Assembly (NCBI GenBank): GCA_018350325.1
Contig: JAEVLN010000002.1
Location: 4,571,456-4,635,455 of the forward strand
DNA: 64,000 nt
Direction: 5' to 3'
DNA from: Globodera rostochiensis
Lineage: Eukaryota; Nematoda; Chromadorea; Rhabditida; Heteroderidae
Below the pieces are notes generated by a model. The model was given only the letters and a program-made list of their open reading frames with translations. It was not told the origin of the DNA and did not search any database. Every line of letters starts with the position of its first letter. Positions within the stretch are counted from its first letter, which is position 1. Made by a program: the position numbers and the translations under genes. Positions 36,571 through 47,724 of this stretch are shown here, piece by piece.

Positions 36571-38536
36571 CATAAATCAATATTTGGTGAGGCCCAAAAT
36601 CCAAAAAAAAATTCATACATGCATAACTTTTCATACTGATCAAAAAAGGTAATTACACTAGGTTCATATGACTCCTCCTTCGTGGAGATCCGGAAACCCC
36701 AAAATACACTAAAAATAGGGATCATTTCGGGGAAAAGCGCCTGAGGGCTTGGAAAAAATTTTCTGCAAAAAACCGTCTATTGCAACATACTTTTTATTGA
36801 ATTTTTTTATGCGCAAATTATTTTAGGTATGTAAATATCATTCAATAATTTGAATAATTTTTGAATACAAATCCCGGGCGTATCGGGTGCTGAGGCGTGT
36901 CGTGTGCCGAGGCATAAAATTCGTCTATGACCGACTTAAAACGATTAAGAATAAATATATTTATATTATAAATTTTAGCTTTTGGTTATTTCAGATATTA
37001 TTTTTTTAGAAATTTTTTATAAATCTAAATAGTTTTTATTTTCATGCGTTTCACAAAAAACCTTCGCTTGGTTGCCAGCGCCTTTTTATGCAAACTTTTT
37101 CATATTGACAAAATTTTTATAGCTTATTGATCATTTAAAATTTTTATCTCAAAGAGATTTATATATATTTGTATTAATTGTATTGGTTTTACATGTTGGC
37201 TTTTGCCATTTTTGGGTGAAAGGGAACATATTTCCAGTCGTTTTGCTTGCATATCTTTTATATAAATGCAACCTATTTTTTCTCGGAATTTTTGAGTAAG
37301 ATTTAAAAGGGAGGTTTGATTTTTTATTTGTAATGTTGCCGATACGTTTATTTGGATATTAGTTTGATATTTCAGTAATTTCTCGAATCAATCATCATTG
37401 GCAAAAATATGTTTTTCCCCGATGGCTTGTGCTTCTGGATTGGTACTGCAGCCAGAAAGGCTGTTCTTGCTGCTTCAACCTTTTGTCTTTTTATTTATTG
37501 GTATCACTTTTATTTTAAAAAGACTTTTGGAATTTTAGCGCAACTCATTTTTTGAGTAAGTAATTTTGTAATTTAATTATTTTTTAATACAAATTATAAT
37601 AGTAAATATAGAAATAATATGCGAAATTAAATGGATATTTAAAAAAACAAGAATTATTATAATATTTGAGTTTTAAATGGTTTCTTATTTTATATCTAAC
37701 ATTTATTTATCCTTTTTATTTTACCTTTTTAATTTATGATTTTCAAGCTAAGATATTTATTATAATTCATTATTAATTATTCATTTGTGTTTAACAAATT
37801 ATTCCTATTATTTTGAATTTGATAAAATTAAAAATTTAGATAGAAACCCAATTAATTTTTGGTATAAGTTTACTATATATAAATTTAATTTAACAGTTTA
37901 ATATCTCACTTTTTTATTTTTAAGCTTAGACCATCAATTTATTGGGAAAGTTTCCGAATATTTTTTTATATTTATAATTATTATTTATATTTTGCTTTTA
38001 TTATTATTACATAATCATACCAGGTCTATGTATTTTCTACCGATGCTTTCGTTGATGGTTATTGGTTTGCGCAAAATCATTTTTTTCAATTTTACCTTTA
38101 AATTGATTTTTACTTGTTTTTAAAAAATTTTAAGTGTATTTAAGAGTTCGATTTGAAATCTTTAGTAGATTAATTTTAACAATTATGTTGCACTATTAAA
38201 TTTTTGTTTAAATGATTGGAAATCGTGTTTTTTTTTGTTCGTCGATTTCAAAAATTTATTATCAAATATTATTGATTGATCTTACTGATTCCATCAAGTG
38301 GTTTTTAATTAGCTTTTTAATGTCTCATCATTCTGGCATTTATAATATTTTGAAATTTTTTACTGTAAAGTTTTATAAATGAAATTTTAAGTTGAGTTTT
38401 TTGGCAAGAATTCTTTGTGTACTAAAATAATACAAATGTGACGACGTTTTTTGCTTTGTTAAAGTGTCTTTTAAGTATATGAGTTTTAAGTTTAAGTCTT
38501 ATTTTTTAGCGTATAGATAAAATTTGTATAGCATGC
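36571..38536. other. AT-rich, T-biased
   Basis: A short GC-richer patch at 36870-36925 has repeated 'gtgccgaggc'-like words. Otherwise low-complexity T-rich DNA with no supported gene. Confidence 0.45.
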
Positions 38537-38991
38537 TCAATTTTTTTTGTTTTTGTTAAAATCTTTCTTGAATTCTCCAAGTCTTTTTTTTGTTTTAAAT
38601 ACTACAACTGCTTTAACGCTTTCTCCAGTCTTTTCATCATTGAAAGTTGCCATTGATAGTGTTCCGTGGTGGCATGCCCTTCGTAATAAATTTTTTAACT
38701 TAAAAAGACCATATTTAATCACATAAATAAAGCTCCGTTGCCATTCATCATTGATAAACAGAAAAACTTTCACAATTTCAAATTTTGTGTTATGAAAACA
38801 ATTAATTTATATAAATATTTGTTTACAATTATTTTATGAGTAACAACTAAATTTATTTTTATAATCTTTCCAGATTTTTTAACCAAATTCAATCTCGCCA
38901 TCTCTAAGCTCGAGGAAAGAAATTCTATCCCTTTAGCGACTGAGTCTTTATTAAGAAAGAATTTACGGACTTCGGGGATTAAAATCGGCAT
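38537..38991 (-). CDS. unidentified gene, probably two exons
   Basis: The first frame starts with ATG at 38991 and reads PILIPEVRKFFLNKDSVAKG, then EFLSSSLEMARLNLVKKSGK, before turning into AT-driven residues. A second frame ending at 38537 carries FLFINDEWQRSFIYVIKYGL, RRACHHGTLSMATFNDEK, and a lysine-rich tail. An intron somewhere between about 38775 and 38870 would join them, although no unambiguous donor was found. The T-rich flanks on the + strand make lysine codons common on this strand, so part of the openness is compositional. The HHGTLSMATFNDEKTGES stretch argues for true coding. Function unknown. Confidence 0.35.
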
Positions 38992-40733
38992 TTCACTTTC
39001 TTTACAAATTAAATAATATTAATCCCTTTTAACAAAGTGCATTTAACTGGCGAGTATTTTCTATATTAATTTTTCTATAATTGAATTTAGTTTTATAATT
39101 GTACTTTTAAATAATCTAATTTTTAGAAAAAAAAACTTTGTAATCGTTATTCAGTTTGAATTGATTTATAAATTTTCAATTTTAATAATTTAATTGTATT
39201 TGAGTTCTGTCACAATTGGAGGTGACAGAATCATTGGGTTTATTATTGTAGTTTGCCATTTAATTTCATCATTTTCATACTCACATGCCATGAATTTAAA
39301 TATTTCCCATTTACATTGTGTGACTTGAATAAAAATAATAACTAGGTTTTATTATTTTTTATTATATTATTGCTGACTCAAAAACGTTGTGGAATCCACC
39401 TTTTTACATATTGATATAAGTTTTTATTATTAATAAATTTATTACCTTTTGCTTTCTTATTTGCGAAGTTTTCAGAATTTCATTAGAATTTCGTTTATTT
39501 TTTATTTTTGTGTACGACGTTTTTAAAAGAAAGTACATTATTTTTATTTGTTTAATAAGCACCTTTTTAAATTTAATAAAAAATATTGTGCCTGAATCCA
39601 ACTACTTAACCATTAAGATGATACTAGTTATTTATTACGAATTTTGTTTTAAACAATAAATTAATAGAAAAAATTATCATTCAACAATGAACCCCGAACG
39701 CAAATGCTCGTCCAATACCTTTTTATTTTGACAAATTAAAATAGAAAAATTGAATTAAACGCATTATAATAAATAAAAATTGACGAAAAACTTTAAATAA
39801 GGTAAAATGATGAGTGCCGCAAAAAAAATAAAAAGTTTGTAAGGAATACATGCTTTAATAAAATTACAATTATGCCAAAAAATTAAATTATCACACATTT
39901 ATTGTAAATATTTAAAAACAAACCACCAATTTAACATAAGTGCACCAAAATCAAATAAAAAAAACTCGGGGAGATTTTAAGCTAAACTGAAAAAAATTAT
40001 TGATTAATATGCATTTGAAATGCCATACTTAAAGAAAGTAATATATTACAAGCATACCAATTTACCAAAAGAACCAAAAAAAATATTTCGATTAAAAATT
40101 AATAAAAATAAAAGGTTGCGGCCAAAAAACCATATTTCTTAACAAAATTAAATACAAAATCATTAAATTTTTGTTCGGTTATACCTACAGGAATGGGAAG
40201 AATGCACCGAGCTCAGGATGGTTGTATCAATAGGTTATCAAACGGGCAATTAGTAAATAATAAGTTTTCTAATAATTCAAAAATATAACATTAAATCAAA
40301 TTAAGAATAAAACCATTGAATTGCAGTTGTAATTTGTATTAAACAATAAATTAAGACGGCCAGAAAAAACATATTGATTTTAGCATAAATAAATATATAA
40401 ATTTCTGATAAAGCTTTAAATGAAAACAACAATATATTATTATACTCATTTGATTTTGTGCAAATAATGTTGTTATTTAAATAAGCAGCTCTGAATGAGG
40501 TGAATTTATTTTATTTTAAGTTAGAAATTTTGTGCAAAAAGAATTTGGTGCTCATCGTCACACAACAGACAGACAAACCAATTCAATTCATCGATTTTTC
40601 GGGGGATGGCGGGGGGAGGTGGGGGAGTTCACAGCATCTTTCTTCACTCAATGGTCATTGCCTTCTGCAACCAAGCAATCAATTTTGTTTTTTTTTTCGT
40701 TTCATTTCGTTCGTTTTAGTCAGTAAAAGCAAA
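38992..40733. other. AT-rich; skew switches near 39.65 kb
   Basis: The dispersed repeat shared with 9251-9300 lies at 38993-39042. T-richness gives way to A-richness at about 39.62-39.66 kb. A GC-richer patch at 40540-40680 has two overlapping + strand open frames but no clear exon. The rest is low-complexity. Confidence 0.4.
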
Positions 40734-40741
40734 TAAATGAA

Positions 40742-41134
40742 TAGGGCCCGCAAAAATAGGATATAAAATTTTGGCGACTTTTTTAGACTTTTATGACTAT
40801 TTTGGCATTTTGACGACTTTTTTGAACTTTTCTGATTATTTTGCGCTTTTTCAAAAATTTCTTAAGAAAGTGAAATAAAATCAAAATTTTTCTTGCCAAG
40901 CAAAATGCCAAAATATGCACATTTTTTGGCTTAAAATGCGAAATATGGATGAAAAATATGGACATAAATGGAAAATATGGACGAAATATGGAATAAATCG
41001 CGAAATATGGAAAAATATGGATATTAAAATTGGTTCTAGAAGCTTCAAATCAAGTTAAAAATGTGTTTTTCGTGCATTTCAGGGCATCCCCAGTTCGCAA
41101 AAAAATATGGATTTCCATGAGTTTGCGAGCCCTA
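40742..41134. mobile_element. hAT-type MITE, perfect 8-bp duplication
   Basis: 393 bp with termini 'TAGGGCCCGCAAA' and 'TTTGCGAGCCCTA' and perfect flanking duplications TAAATGAA (40734-40741, 41135-41142). The interior is a reversed relative of the element at 15441: repeated 'aaatatgg' words and 'ggttctagaagcttcaaatc', matching 'ttgaagcttctagaacgc' there. The ends differ from that element. Non-coding. Confidence 0.95.
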
Positions 41135-41142
41135 TAAATGAA

Positions 41143-42893
41143 CCTCAAAGATTGAAAATGTAAACAATATGAGATCTAATACCACATCAGTCATCGGTTT
41201 AGAAAAATTTTAAACGATTAAATAACTGACTAAACATTAGAGTCGACCCTTGATTTCATTTTTGCAAACAATTTGCGATTTGAAGCACTTTATAGTCAAT
41301 ATTAATCAGTAGTAGGAATTTATCCCTTTGTCTTTTTACAATTTTTATTCCATATTTTGCAATTTTATGAAATTTTCTAAAATATATTAATTACAAAGAC
41401 TATCATTTGGATTTTAATAAAGAATAGACAACTAACCTCTCGCGATACCAAAAGTCAAATCCCCAATTATGAAGCCAAACAAAATAATATTATTAACTTT
41501 AATGCCTATAAAACAAAAATGCATATAAAAAATCCTGTATTTAAAATAAAATACCACTAATTTCGTCAAATACTAAACTGTAGACTCAAGTATGATTTAT
41601 GCATTCAAATTATTATTCGTTAATAATATATTGGAATTAATTAAATTAAATATTTATGATCGCAAAATTATTGAAGATGAGCGAGGTTTGGGCGCCAGCC
41701 ATGTTATTTTACCCAGGCGTTGTGACACTTGGAATGAGATGTGAGGCTTCGGAGATGGTTCAAAACATAAGAACCAAAAAAAGTTTTAGTATTATGGCAA
41801 ATTTTAAAAAAATGAATTTTATAAATCTGTAAAATCGCAAAAATTAAAAATGATGTAGAAAGATATTAATTCGAAAAATTTTAAATATAAGGCCTTAAAA
41901 TAATTTATCGCAATTAATCATAAAATTAAATAAAACATTAAATAATATAGTAGGCGAACAAAGAAACAAATTTAACCTTTACTTTAATTTCACTTAACAA
42001 ATTGCCAATAAAATGTCTGATAACAAGTGCACACTTAAAACAAAATGATTAAATCTATTAGTGTTATGTCGCGTACTCATTTAAGACAAACATTAAAAAA
42101 AATGCAGGGCTCGGACATTTTAATTTATTTTGAACCTTAACACAAAAACAATTTTATTTCAACCCGAGTTCAAAAATATAAATAAATATTTAACCCTAAT
42201 TACTGCTGATAATACCTTTATCCTAAATAAAAACAGGCTGTCATAAAATGTCAATTACCGTATAACCTAAAATAGACCCCCCCCCCCTAAAATAGACGCC
42301 CCCCCCCTGAAATAGAGCCCCCCGCCAATTTTATAAAATTTTTACAAAAATTGGCCAAACCTTTTTGGATTTTTCAAATTTGTGAAAATAACTCTAGCGC
42401 AAATTTTTTCCATTTTTTCTCTAAGTTTGTAAACATTGGCAAACTTTAAATGAATTGTCGGGGTCGGGGTTCGTGGATCATAAAATATTTTTTTATTCAT
42501 TCATCATAAATTATAATATTCGACTATAAATAAAATCTTTATCTAAAAAATAAACCTAATCTAATTAAGATTCAAAAAACTTTATAATTATTAGGTATAC
42601 ACTCCAAAACTGAAAAGTTATTGGAGCTCAAAGCGAGTGAATAAACCAAACAACTTAACAAAGCGTTATACAAATAATTAATTAACAAGCGTATACAAAT
42701 AATTAATTTAAAAAAGAATTACTATTTATTTTAAAATAATAAAAAAATAAAGTATTTCCAATTATAAAAAGCTTAACTAAGTATCTTCTAAGGGAAGATT
42801 CCTATAGCATATAAATTTTATGCCGAGAACAGAGGCACCTTCAAATTATAATAAAATTTAAAAACCATTTCAAAAATGCAAGCTTTGCACCGA
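41143..42893. other. AT-rich, A-biased; C-tract tandem repeat
   Basis: At 42269-42327 three units of 'cctaaaatagac' or 'cctgaaatagag' alternate with runs of 6-12 C, a G-quadruplex-prone tract on the - strand. It is followed by 'cgccaattttataaaatttttacaaaaattgg', resembling sequence next to the GC hairpin at 56128. Patches at 41690-41760 and 42460-42480 are uninterpreted. Confidence 0.45.
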
Positions 42894-43054
42894 GTCCTGA
42901 GCAGGGATGGGCGGAATTCCGTTTTCCGTTTTTCCGTTGTTTTTGGGCCTTTTTTTCCGTTTTCCGTTTTCCGTTAAAATGCCCTTTTTAACGGAAAAAA
43001 CGGAAAAAATATACATCCCTAAGAATGGGATTTTTGGAGGATTGGAATGCGGTT

Positions 43055-43128
43055 TGGTTGTGGTGTAATGGTGAGTGGTTGGTGTGGGGAGATAAGTGTG
43101 GGTGGGGGTTCAGATACCCCGACTGTGT
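43055..43128 (+). repeat. tRNA-like segment inside a hAT-type element
   Basis: A-box-like 'TGGTGTAATGGTGA' at 43061 and B-box-like 'GGGTTCAGATACCCC' at 43107 are spaced as in a tRNA. The same pair, better preserved, is in the next element at 44614. The acceptor stem is not convincing, so it is a tRNA-derived module. Confidence 0.55.
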
Positions 43129-43400
43129 CAGTGATTATTTCTTGTTTTCTGTACAATTACGGTGGTTAAATAATTTTTAAAAATTCTTATTAACTTTTTC
43201 CAATTACAAACAAACATTTTAGATGACAATTCACAAGCTTTTCATTCATTTTTGTTGGACGAAATCAAAAAACATTTGGGGGATTTTGTTTTGCATTTTC
43301 ATTTTTGGAGCGATTTTCTTAACAAATCTTTTTAAGCGATTTTTTAAATTTTTGTTGAAAATCTCTTAGCAATTTAAGTCAAAATATCAAAATTTTCTCC

Positions 43401-43422
43401 GGCGGCGCCTATCGGCACCGCC
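43401..43422. repeat. GC-rich 9-bp stem hairpin
   Basis: GGCGGCGCC-TATC-GGCACCGCC forms nine base pairs (one G:T on one strand) with a four-base loop. The flank reads, on the - strand, G-rich tract, hairpin, then 'gagaaaattttgatattttg' and 'gctaagagatttt', matching 54325 and 56043. Confidence 0.8.
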
Positions 43423-43719
43423 GACCTCCCCCACCCAAAAGCCTAAAATAGATTTAGAAGGCCGCTGAAAAAAAGACATCCTTCAAAATTTTTAAAATTA
43501 CTCTTAATATTTCAAAAAATATTTATTAAATAAATTATTTTAAAAAAAAATAATTTTTATTTTATTTGAAAATTTTTCCGTTTTCCGTTTTCCGTTTTTC
43601 CGTTGTTTTTGGCCCTTTTTTTCCGTTTTACGTTTTCCGTTAAAAAAAATATTTCCGTTTTTCCGTTTTCCGTTTTCCGTTTTTTGAAAAATAAATTTCC
43701 GCCCATCCCTGGTCCTGTG

Positions 43720-44309
43720 CATGATAATGCTAAAGTTATAATTCTATGTAATAAAAAGTAATCATTAGGAAAGTCAAAAATAAAAATAAAAAAACAAAAT
43801 GAAATATACCGCCAAAAAATGTGGAACAGATAAACCAATAAAAGAGGCGCAAAACACAAAAATTTTCGCCATAGCACAATACTAATAATATCCAAAAAAG
43901 CGTAAAATAAAGAAGTGTGAAAAAACTATACAAAAATAATGTGAAGAAATAAAAATGAATAAAACGTTATTGGTTTAGGTAAAGAACACAATAAAAGTTA
44001 AACAAAATCTAAATAAAACTTTTAAAATAATTTAAAAAGAATAAATAAATTTCAATAAAAATGTGCGAGAGAAAAGGGACGGAAATCCATCACCAAAAAT
44101 ATGCAACAATAAACCAATAAAAATGAGGCGTGAAAGTTAGAAATAAATGATAAATTGGTATAATTTTTTTAAATAAAAAAATCACGTATATAAAAGATTG
44201 CTGTTTTGTGCGATTATAATAAAAGCTTTCCAAATGAACAGTTAATAAAAATATATTTAATATTACGCTGACTGGCTCAATGAGGAAAGCTGTAAAGGAA
44301 GCCAAGTAG
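43720..44309. other. AT-rich, A-biased
   Basis: Overlapping - strand open frames (43736-43933 and 44090-44305) are phenylalanine/leucine-rich, as expected from A-rich DNA read in reverse. No gene is supported. Confidence 0.45.
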
Positions 44310-44514
44310 GTAATAACCAGTGTTTTGCTGTTCCAACTTGGCCTGTTCTGTTCCTGTTCTGTTCTGTTCTAAGATTTCAGGACAGCACAGGAACAGGAAC
44401 AGATTCAAAATTCTTGGAACAGGAACAGAACAAGCCAAGCTAGAACAGGGTAAAAATTGAAGAATTGAACTTGATTGAGTAATATATTTGAAATTCTTCA
44501 TCGATTCCTTAGGG

Positions 44515-44590
44515 TCTCACGTGGCGCAGTGGTTAAACTGACTGACGTGATTAGATTTGTCTAAAGTTCAACTTTTCCCGGTGAAAATCT
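44515..44590 (+). repeat. tRNA-like segment 1 in the composite
   Basis: 'GTGGCGCAGTGGTTAAACTG' is an excellent A box; the B box is weaker ('aaagttcaacttttccc'). It shares the A-box style with the arms of the foldback element at 16585. Confidence 0.5.
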
Positions 44591-44613
44591 TTTTTATTCT
44601 TTTTGTTTTATTC

Positions 44614-44682
44614 CCTGGTGTGGTGTAATGGTGAATGATGTATGATCTGTGGCTGCGGGTTCGAACCCCCGACTGTGTAAAT
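44614..44682 (+). repeat. tRNA-like segment 2 in the composite
   Basis: A box 'TGGTGTAATGGTGA' and a perfect B box within 'GCGGGTTCGAACCCCCG', with tRNA-like spacing. It is the best-preserved relative of 43055-43128. The acceptor stem pairs poorly, so it is not called a tRNA gene. Confidence 0.6.
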
Positions 44683-45593
44683 AATTTTCCCCTCTTTTTA
44701 TATCTCGTTTGATGGTAAAGGAAACAGTTTTTAAAAATATTTCAGTTTTAATATTGTTTGAAGGCATAAAAATATAAAAATTTTTTATTTGTTTCATTAA
44801 ATTTAAGAAAAAAATCATGCAGAATCTCAAAAAATTATTTAATTTTTTCACTAAGGTTGCTCCCCATTCTCACAATTGGGTCGTCCCCGTCCTGCGACAT
44901 GACCAATCCCGACCTCCCCGATTTTCCCACCCCAAGGGGTCGGGAGCAAACCTATTTTGAACCTAAATTAAAAAATTTATGTAAAAGTCTCGGATTTTTG
45001 GGAGTCAATTCTCGAGTCTCGGGGCAACTCTTGGTAAAGATAGGTCTCGAGCATCACTAGCAAGTGATGACACTTTGTCCAATGAATCATCGATTAAATT
45101 TCAAACTGAATTTCACTCGGAAATTTTTAATTTGGAACAGTCTAGGAACAGTTTACTCTGTTCTGTTCCTGTTCTGTTCTCGAGGTCGGAACAGAACAGG
45201 AACAGAACAGACAGTCCGTTCTAAGATTTGAGAACAGAACAGGAACAGGTTCAAAATTGTTGGAACAGCAAAACACTGGTAATAACTATTACAATACAAT
45301 AAATTAAAGTAAATTTACAGATAGTGATTTCCAGAATTCATTAGAAATGAAACTATTTAGAAAATTAAATTCATTAATTAAAAATAAAATAAAAGTATTC
45401 AAGCTCTAAGATAATTGAATAAATGTCAATATAATTTTTTAAAATTGAAATTTGAAGATAAAGAATTAGGTTTTAAACAATTAATTGCTTAGCACAGACA
45501 AAGCAAAAACGTTAATTAATTCAGCAGAAAAAGGGCACATCAGATCCAGTAGTACCTTGACACGATAATATGATGAACACTCGGGATTTTTTA

Positions 45594-45722
45594 AGCAAAT
45601 ATTTGTTGCGCCAATTATTATTTATTATATTAAAAGCATGGCATTTTAATTATATCAGAAAATTTTTCCGCAATAAATTAAATTTTTTTCTAAAAGATAA
45701 AAAAACTACAGATGCAAACTCT
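45594..45722 (-). repeat. paralogous segment, copy 1 (partner at 49309)
   Basis: Shares 'attatttattatattaaaag' and 'catggcattttaat' with 49309-49380, then 'aaaactac(a/t)gatgcaaac' with 49469-49486. Read on the - strand the last word is 'GTTTGCATC', which could be a splice donor in both copies. The duplication appears to cover parts of a - strand gene. Confidence 0.6.
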
Positions 45723-45858
45723 AAAAATTGAATTTTGTCAGAACAAACCTGTTCCAATCTTACTATTAATGATCTAATTCTTCTTCTGTTGATCTATCAA
45801 TTGGGACAAAAAAGTTTGATATTCTTAAATTTTACCAGGAATTTCCACATATTTTATG

Positions 45859-46062
45859 TCAATTTTCTGACGGAGCACCGATTGGGAAGGCCCAATGGCC
45901 GTTCAGATGTGTATCTCTTGTACAAGCAGATTTGTGTCGGAAGAAATGGTCAGTTTTTTTACTAAAGTGAACAATAATTAATTTAAATATATCCAAACGG
46001 CAATTGAAGGAGCCGCCGCCTAACGTGAATAATGTAAGTGCAATCAAAATCGCTCTAGCCAA
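45859..46062 (-). CDS. small open frame, possibly secreted
   Basis: 67 codons start with ATG 46062 and a hydrophobic stretch (ARAILIALTLFTLGGGSFNC) resembling a signal peptide, followed by a mixed region with FRHKSACTRDTHLNGHWAF. It lies next to the repeat at 45594. Its CRLDIFKLII segment resembles CRLRMDEYETIIIL at the partner locus, both in protein and in DNA ('attgccgt(c/t)tg'). It may be a diverged exon of a duplicated gene rather than an independent small gene. Confidence 0.25.
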   Translation of the reverse strand: MARAILIALTLFTLGGGSFNCRLDIFKLIIVHFSKKTDHFFRHKSACTRDTHLNGHWAFPIGAPSEN

Positions 46063-46689
46063 TTAAATTCGAATGAATTCAAATGCAAGCAAACAATGAA
46101 ATATAATAAAAAATAACAATAAAAAACGAACTTTACCAAATATTAATAGACATCGTTTAAACTATCTTCAATTTGCATTGTAAGCAATACAATTAAAATA
46201 ATAAGAAATAAAATGGAGAAAAGATACAAAAATTATCCCGTAGACCCTTCTACAAATGTTTTCATTTTAGTTTTAGTTTTAAGCTAATATACATACTAAA
46301 TGAGATTTTAACAAGAGTTTTGAATTTGTGAGTAGAGTGAAGCCGTCTCGACACTTGATTCTTTAAATTAATTTAAAAATATAAATTAAATATAATGCTT
46401 GCTAAAAATTTAAGTCAATAATATTATTTACCCCCAGATATATTTTAATATTCAAAAGTAAAAGACCGTAAGCAAGTCAAATTCTTAAAATGATCACTAG
46501 AAAATATTTAAAGAAAACATCTCAAACACAAACCCTTGTCTTTTATTAATGCTTAGATTTAAGCCCCATTATAAAATTAATAATTAAATATCATGATACT
46601 TTGAGAACGCCAATCCTATGCGGAGCTAGATAGATGCCGTTTTAACTAATCGGGCTCACCGCATACATCGAGAGGAGCTAAAATCAATT

Positions 46690-47170
46690 TTTTACGGGTT
46701 TAAAAATACACCCCTAATGATGGAATTTTTTTGTGGTTTATTTTAATACAATTTTTTGGCTGACTTTTCTATAAAATCGAAATTTCTTCAAACTAAAATG
46801 CACCCCTAAGAAAAGGCTTTTCTTATGGCAAATATGCACCCAAAAGATTTAATTTTTTTGGGGAGGAGAGCCCGACTATGCCGACAGGCGCCGTCAGTTT
46901 TGGGTTGGTTAAAAAATGTCACCAAAATTTGGCAAAATTAATAATTTTGCTCGAAATTTCGGAAAATTCCAAAAAAAAGTTTACATCAGAGTGGAGGATG
47001 TCCGGTGGTGCCGACAAGCGTCTTTGGAGAAATTTTTCCAAAAATTGGTTGTTAAGAAAATTGAAGCAAAAATTCAGAAAGCTGTGATGAATTTTGTTTC
47101 AAAAAATCTCTTTTTGCTCTCATTTTAATTTTAAAAAAATTTGAAAATTTATTATTAATTGGGGGGGGTG
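46690..47170. repeat. remnant of a GC-hairpin-bearing repeat
   Basis: Contains 'aatgcacccctaa' words at 46706, 46798 and 46833 like those in the MITE at 15441. Decayed hairpins follow at 46878 ('tgccgacaggcgccgtca') and 47003 ('ggtggtgccgacaagcg'), then a G-run with 'ttctaaaattttaactcaaa'. This order (CACCCCT words, G-tract, hairpin, 'aaaatttt..aactcaa') recurs at 54130-54405. The open frames at 46878-47128 are by-products. Confidence 0.55.
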
Positions 47171-47399
47171 GGAAGATTCTAAAATTTTAACTCAAAATAC
47201 CGAGAAGACCCAGATCTAGCAAATAATAAAAAATATGTAATTAATAAAATGATATTACCGCACACATGAAAACCATCGATTACTTACTAGCCGTCAAGCA
47301 AAAATAATAAACATGTTTAAATTCAAAATTTAATTTAAAATTAAAAATATATAGCTTATTTCAAAATACGAAAATAATAATATAAGCTCCAATTTGGTT

Positions 47400-47475
47400 T
47401 GCTGCACGCCACTGTGGTCGATCCGCTCGCAGATATGTCCTTGGCCGGGAGTTTGGGCCAGGCAACAAATATCAA
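47400..47475. CDS. exon-like patch, strand uncertain
   Basis: A GC-rich patch is open on both strands. The + strand gives LLHATVVDPLADMSLAGSLG and the - strand gives VAWPKLPAKDISASGSTTVA. Its neighbours suggest a - strand gene. Boundaries are unclear. Confidence 0.25.
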
Positions 47476-47547
47476 TGTTACTTATAAAATCTACTCATTA
47501 AGAATTTTGTTCAAGATACTCTAATAAAAATCTACCAAAAAAAATAT

Positions 47548-47724
47548 CTACACTAAGCTAACACGCCAAAATGGCGGGAAAAGCCGTTCAGAATTCACTA
47601 AAACACGAAATAAAAACAAACAAAAAACACACACAAACAAATTAACCAAACAAAAAATAGCCACTTACCCGCGTTTCGTACCGCATCATCAACATTGGCC
47701 ATAATAAACTTCAGAATTTCTTCC
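47548..47724 (-). CDS. last two exons of an unidentified gene
   Basis: On the - strand an exon (about 47724 to 47669) reads EILKFIMANVDDAVRNA and ends at a strong donor GTAAGTGG. A 71-bp T-rich intron (47668-47598) ends in 'cgtgttttag'. The final exon (47597-47548) continues in frame with NSERLFPPFWRVSLV and a TAG. Consistent phase across a good intron is the main support. The upstream acceptor ('ttgtgcag') is less certain. Product unknown. Confidence 0.4.

Larger units (their letters stand above)
42902..43711. mobile_element. hAT-type element with TTCCGTTTT arms
   Basis: 810 bp bounded by 'CAGGGATGGGCGGAA' and 'TTCCGCCCATCCCTG', flanked by GTCCTGAG (42894-42901) and GTCCTGTG (43712-43719), a 7/8 duplication. 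Both arms consist of 'TTTTCCGTTTTCCG' words (about 42915-43015 and 43576-43685). The centre holds a tRNA-like segment and a GC hairpin. The terminus CAGGGATGGGCG is shared with the hAT gene end at 49842, so that gene is a candidate transposase source. No coding capacity. Confidence 0.92.
44318..45278. mobile_element. hAT-type composite with GTTCTGTTCCT arms
   Basis: 961 bp with long clean inverted ends ('CAGTGTTTTGCTGTTCCAA' and 'TTGGAACAGCAAAACACTG') and perfect duplications GTAATAAC (44310-44317, 45279-45286). Each arm is a run of 'GTTCTGTTCCT' or 'AGGAACAGAAC' words (44340-44450 and 45140-45260). Inside are two tRNA-like segments in tandem and a GC-rich stretch at 44865-45055 that looks like part of yet another element ('ggtctcgagcatcactag' at its end). 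Non-coding; the frames at 44594-44851 and 44857-45060 are incidental. Confidence 0.95.

Noticed and set aside
42902..43711. Helitron, because of the GC hairpin
   Set aside because: The hairpin is internal and not followed by CTRR; clear inverted ends with a 7/8 target duplication show a hAT-type element.
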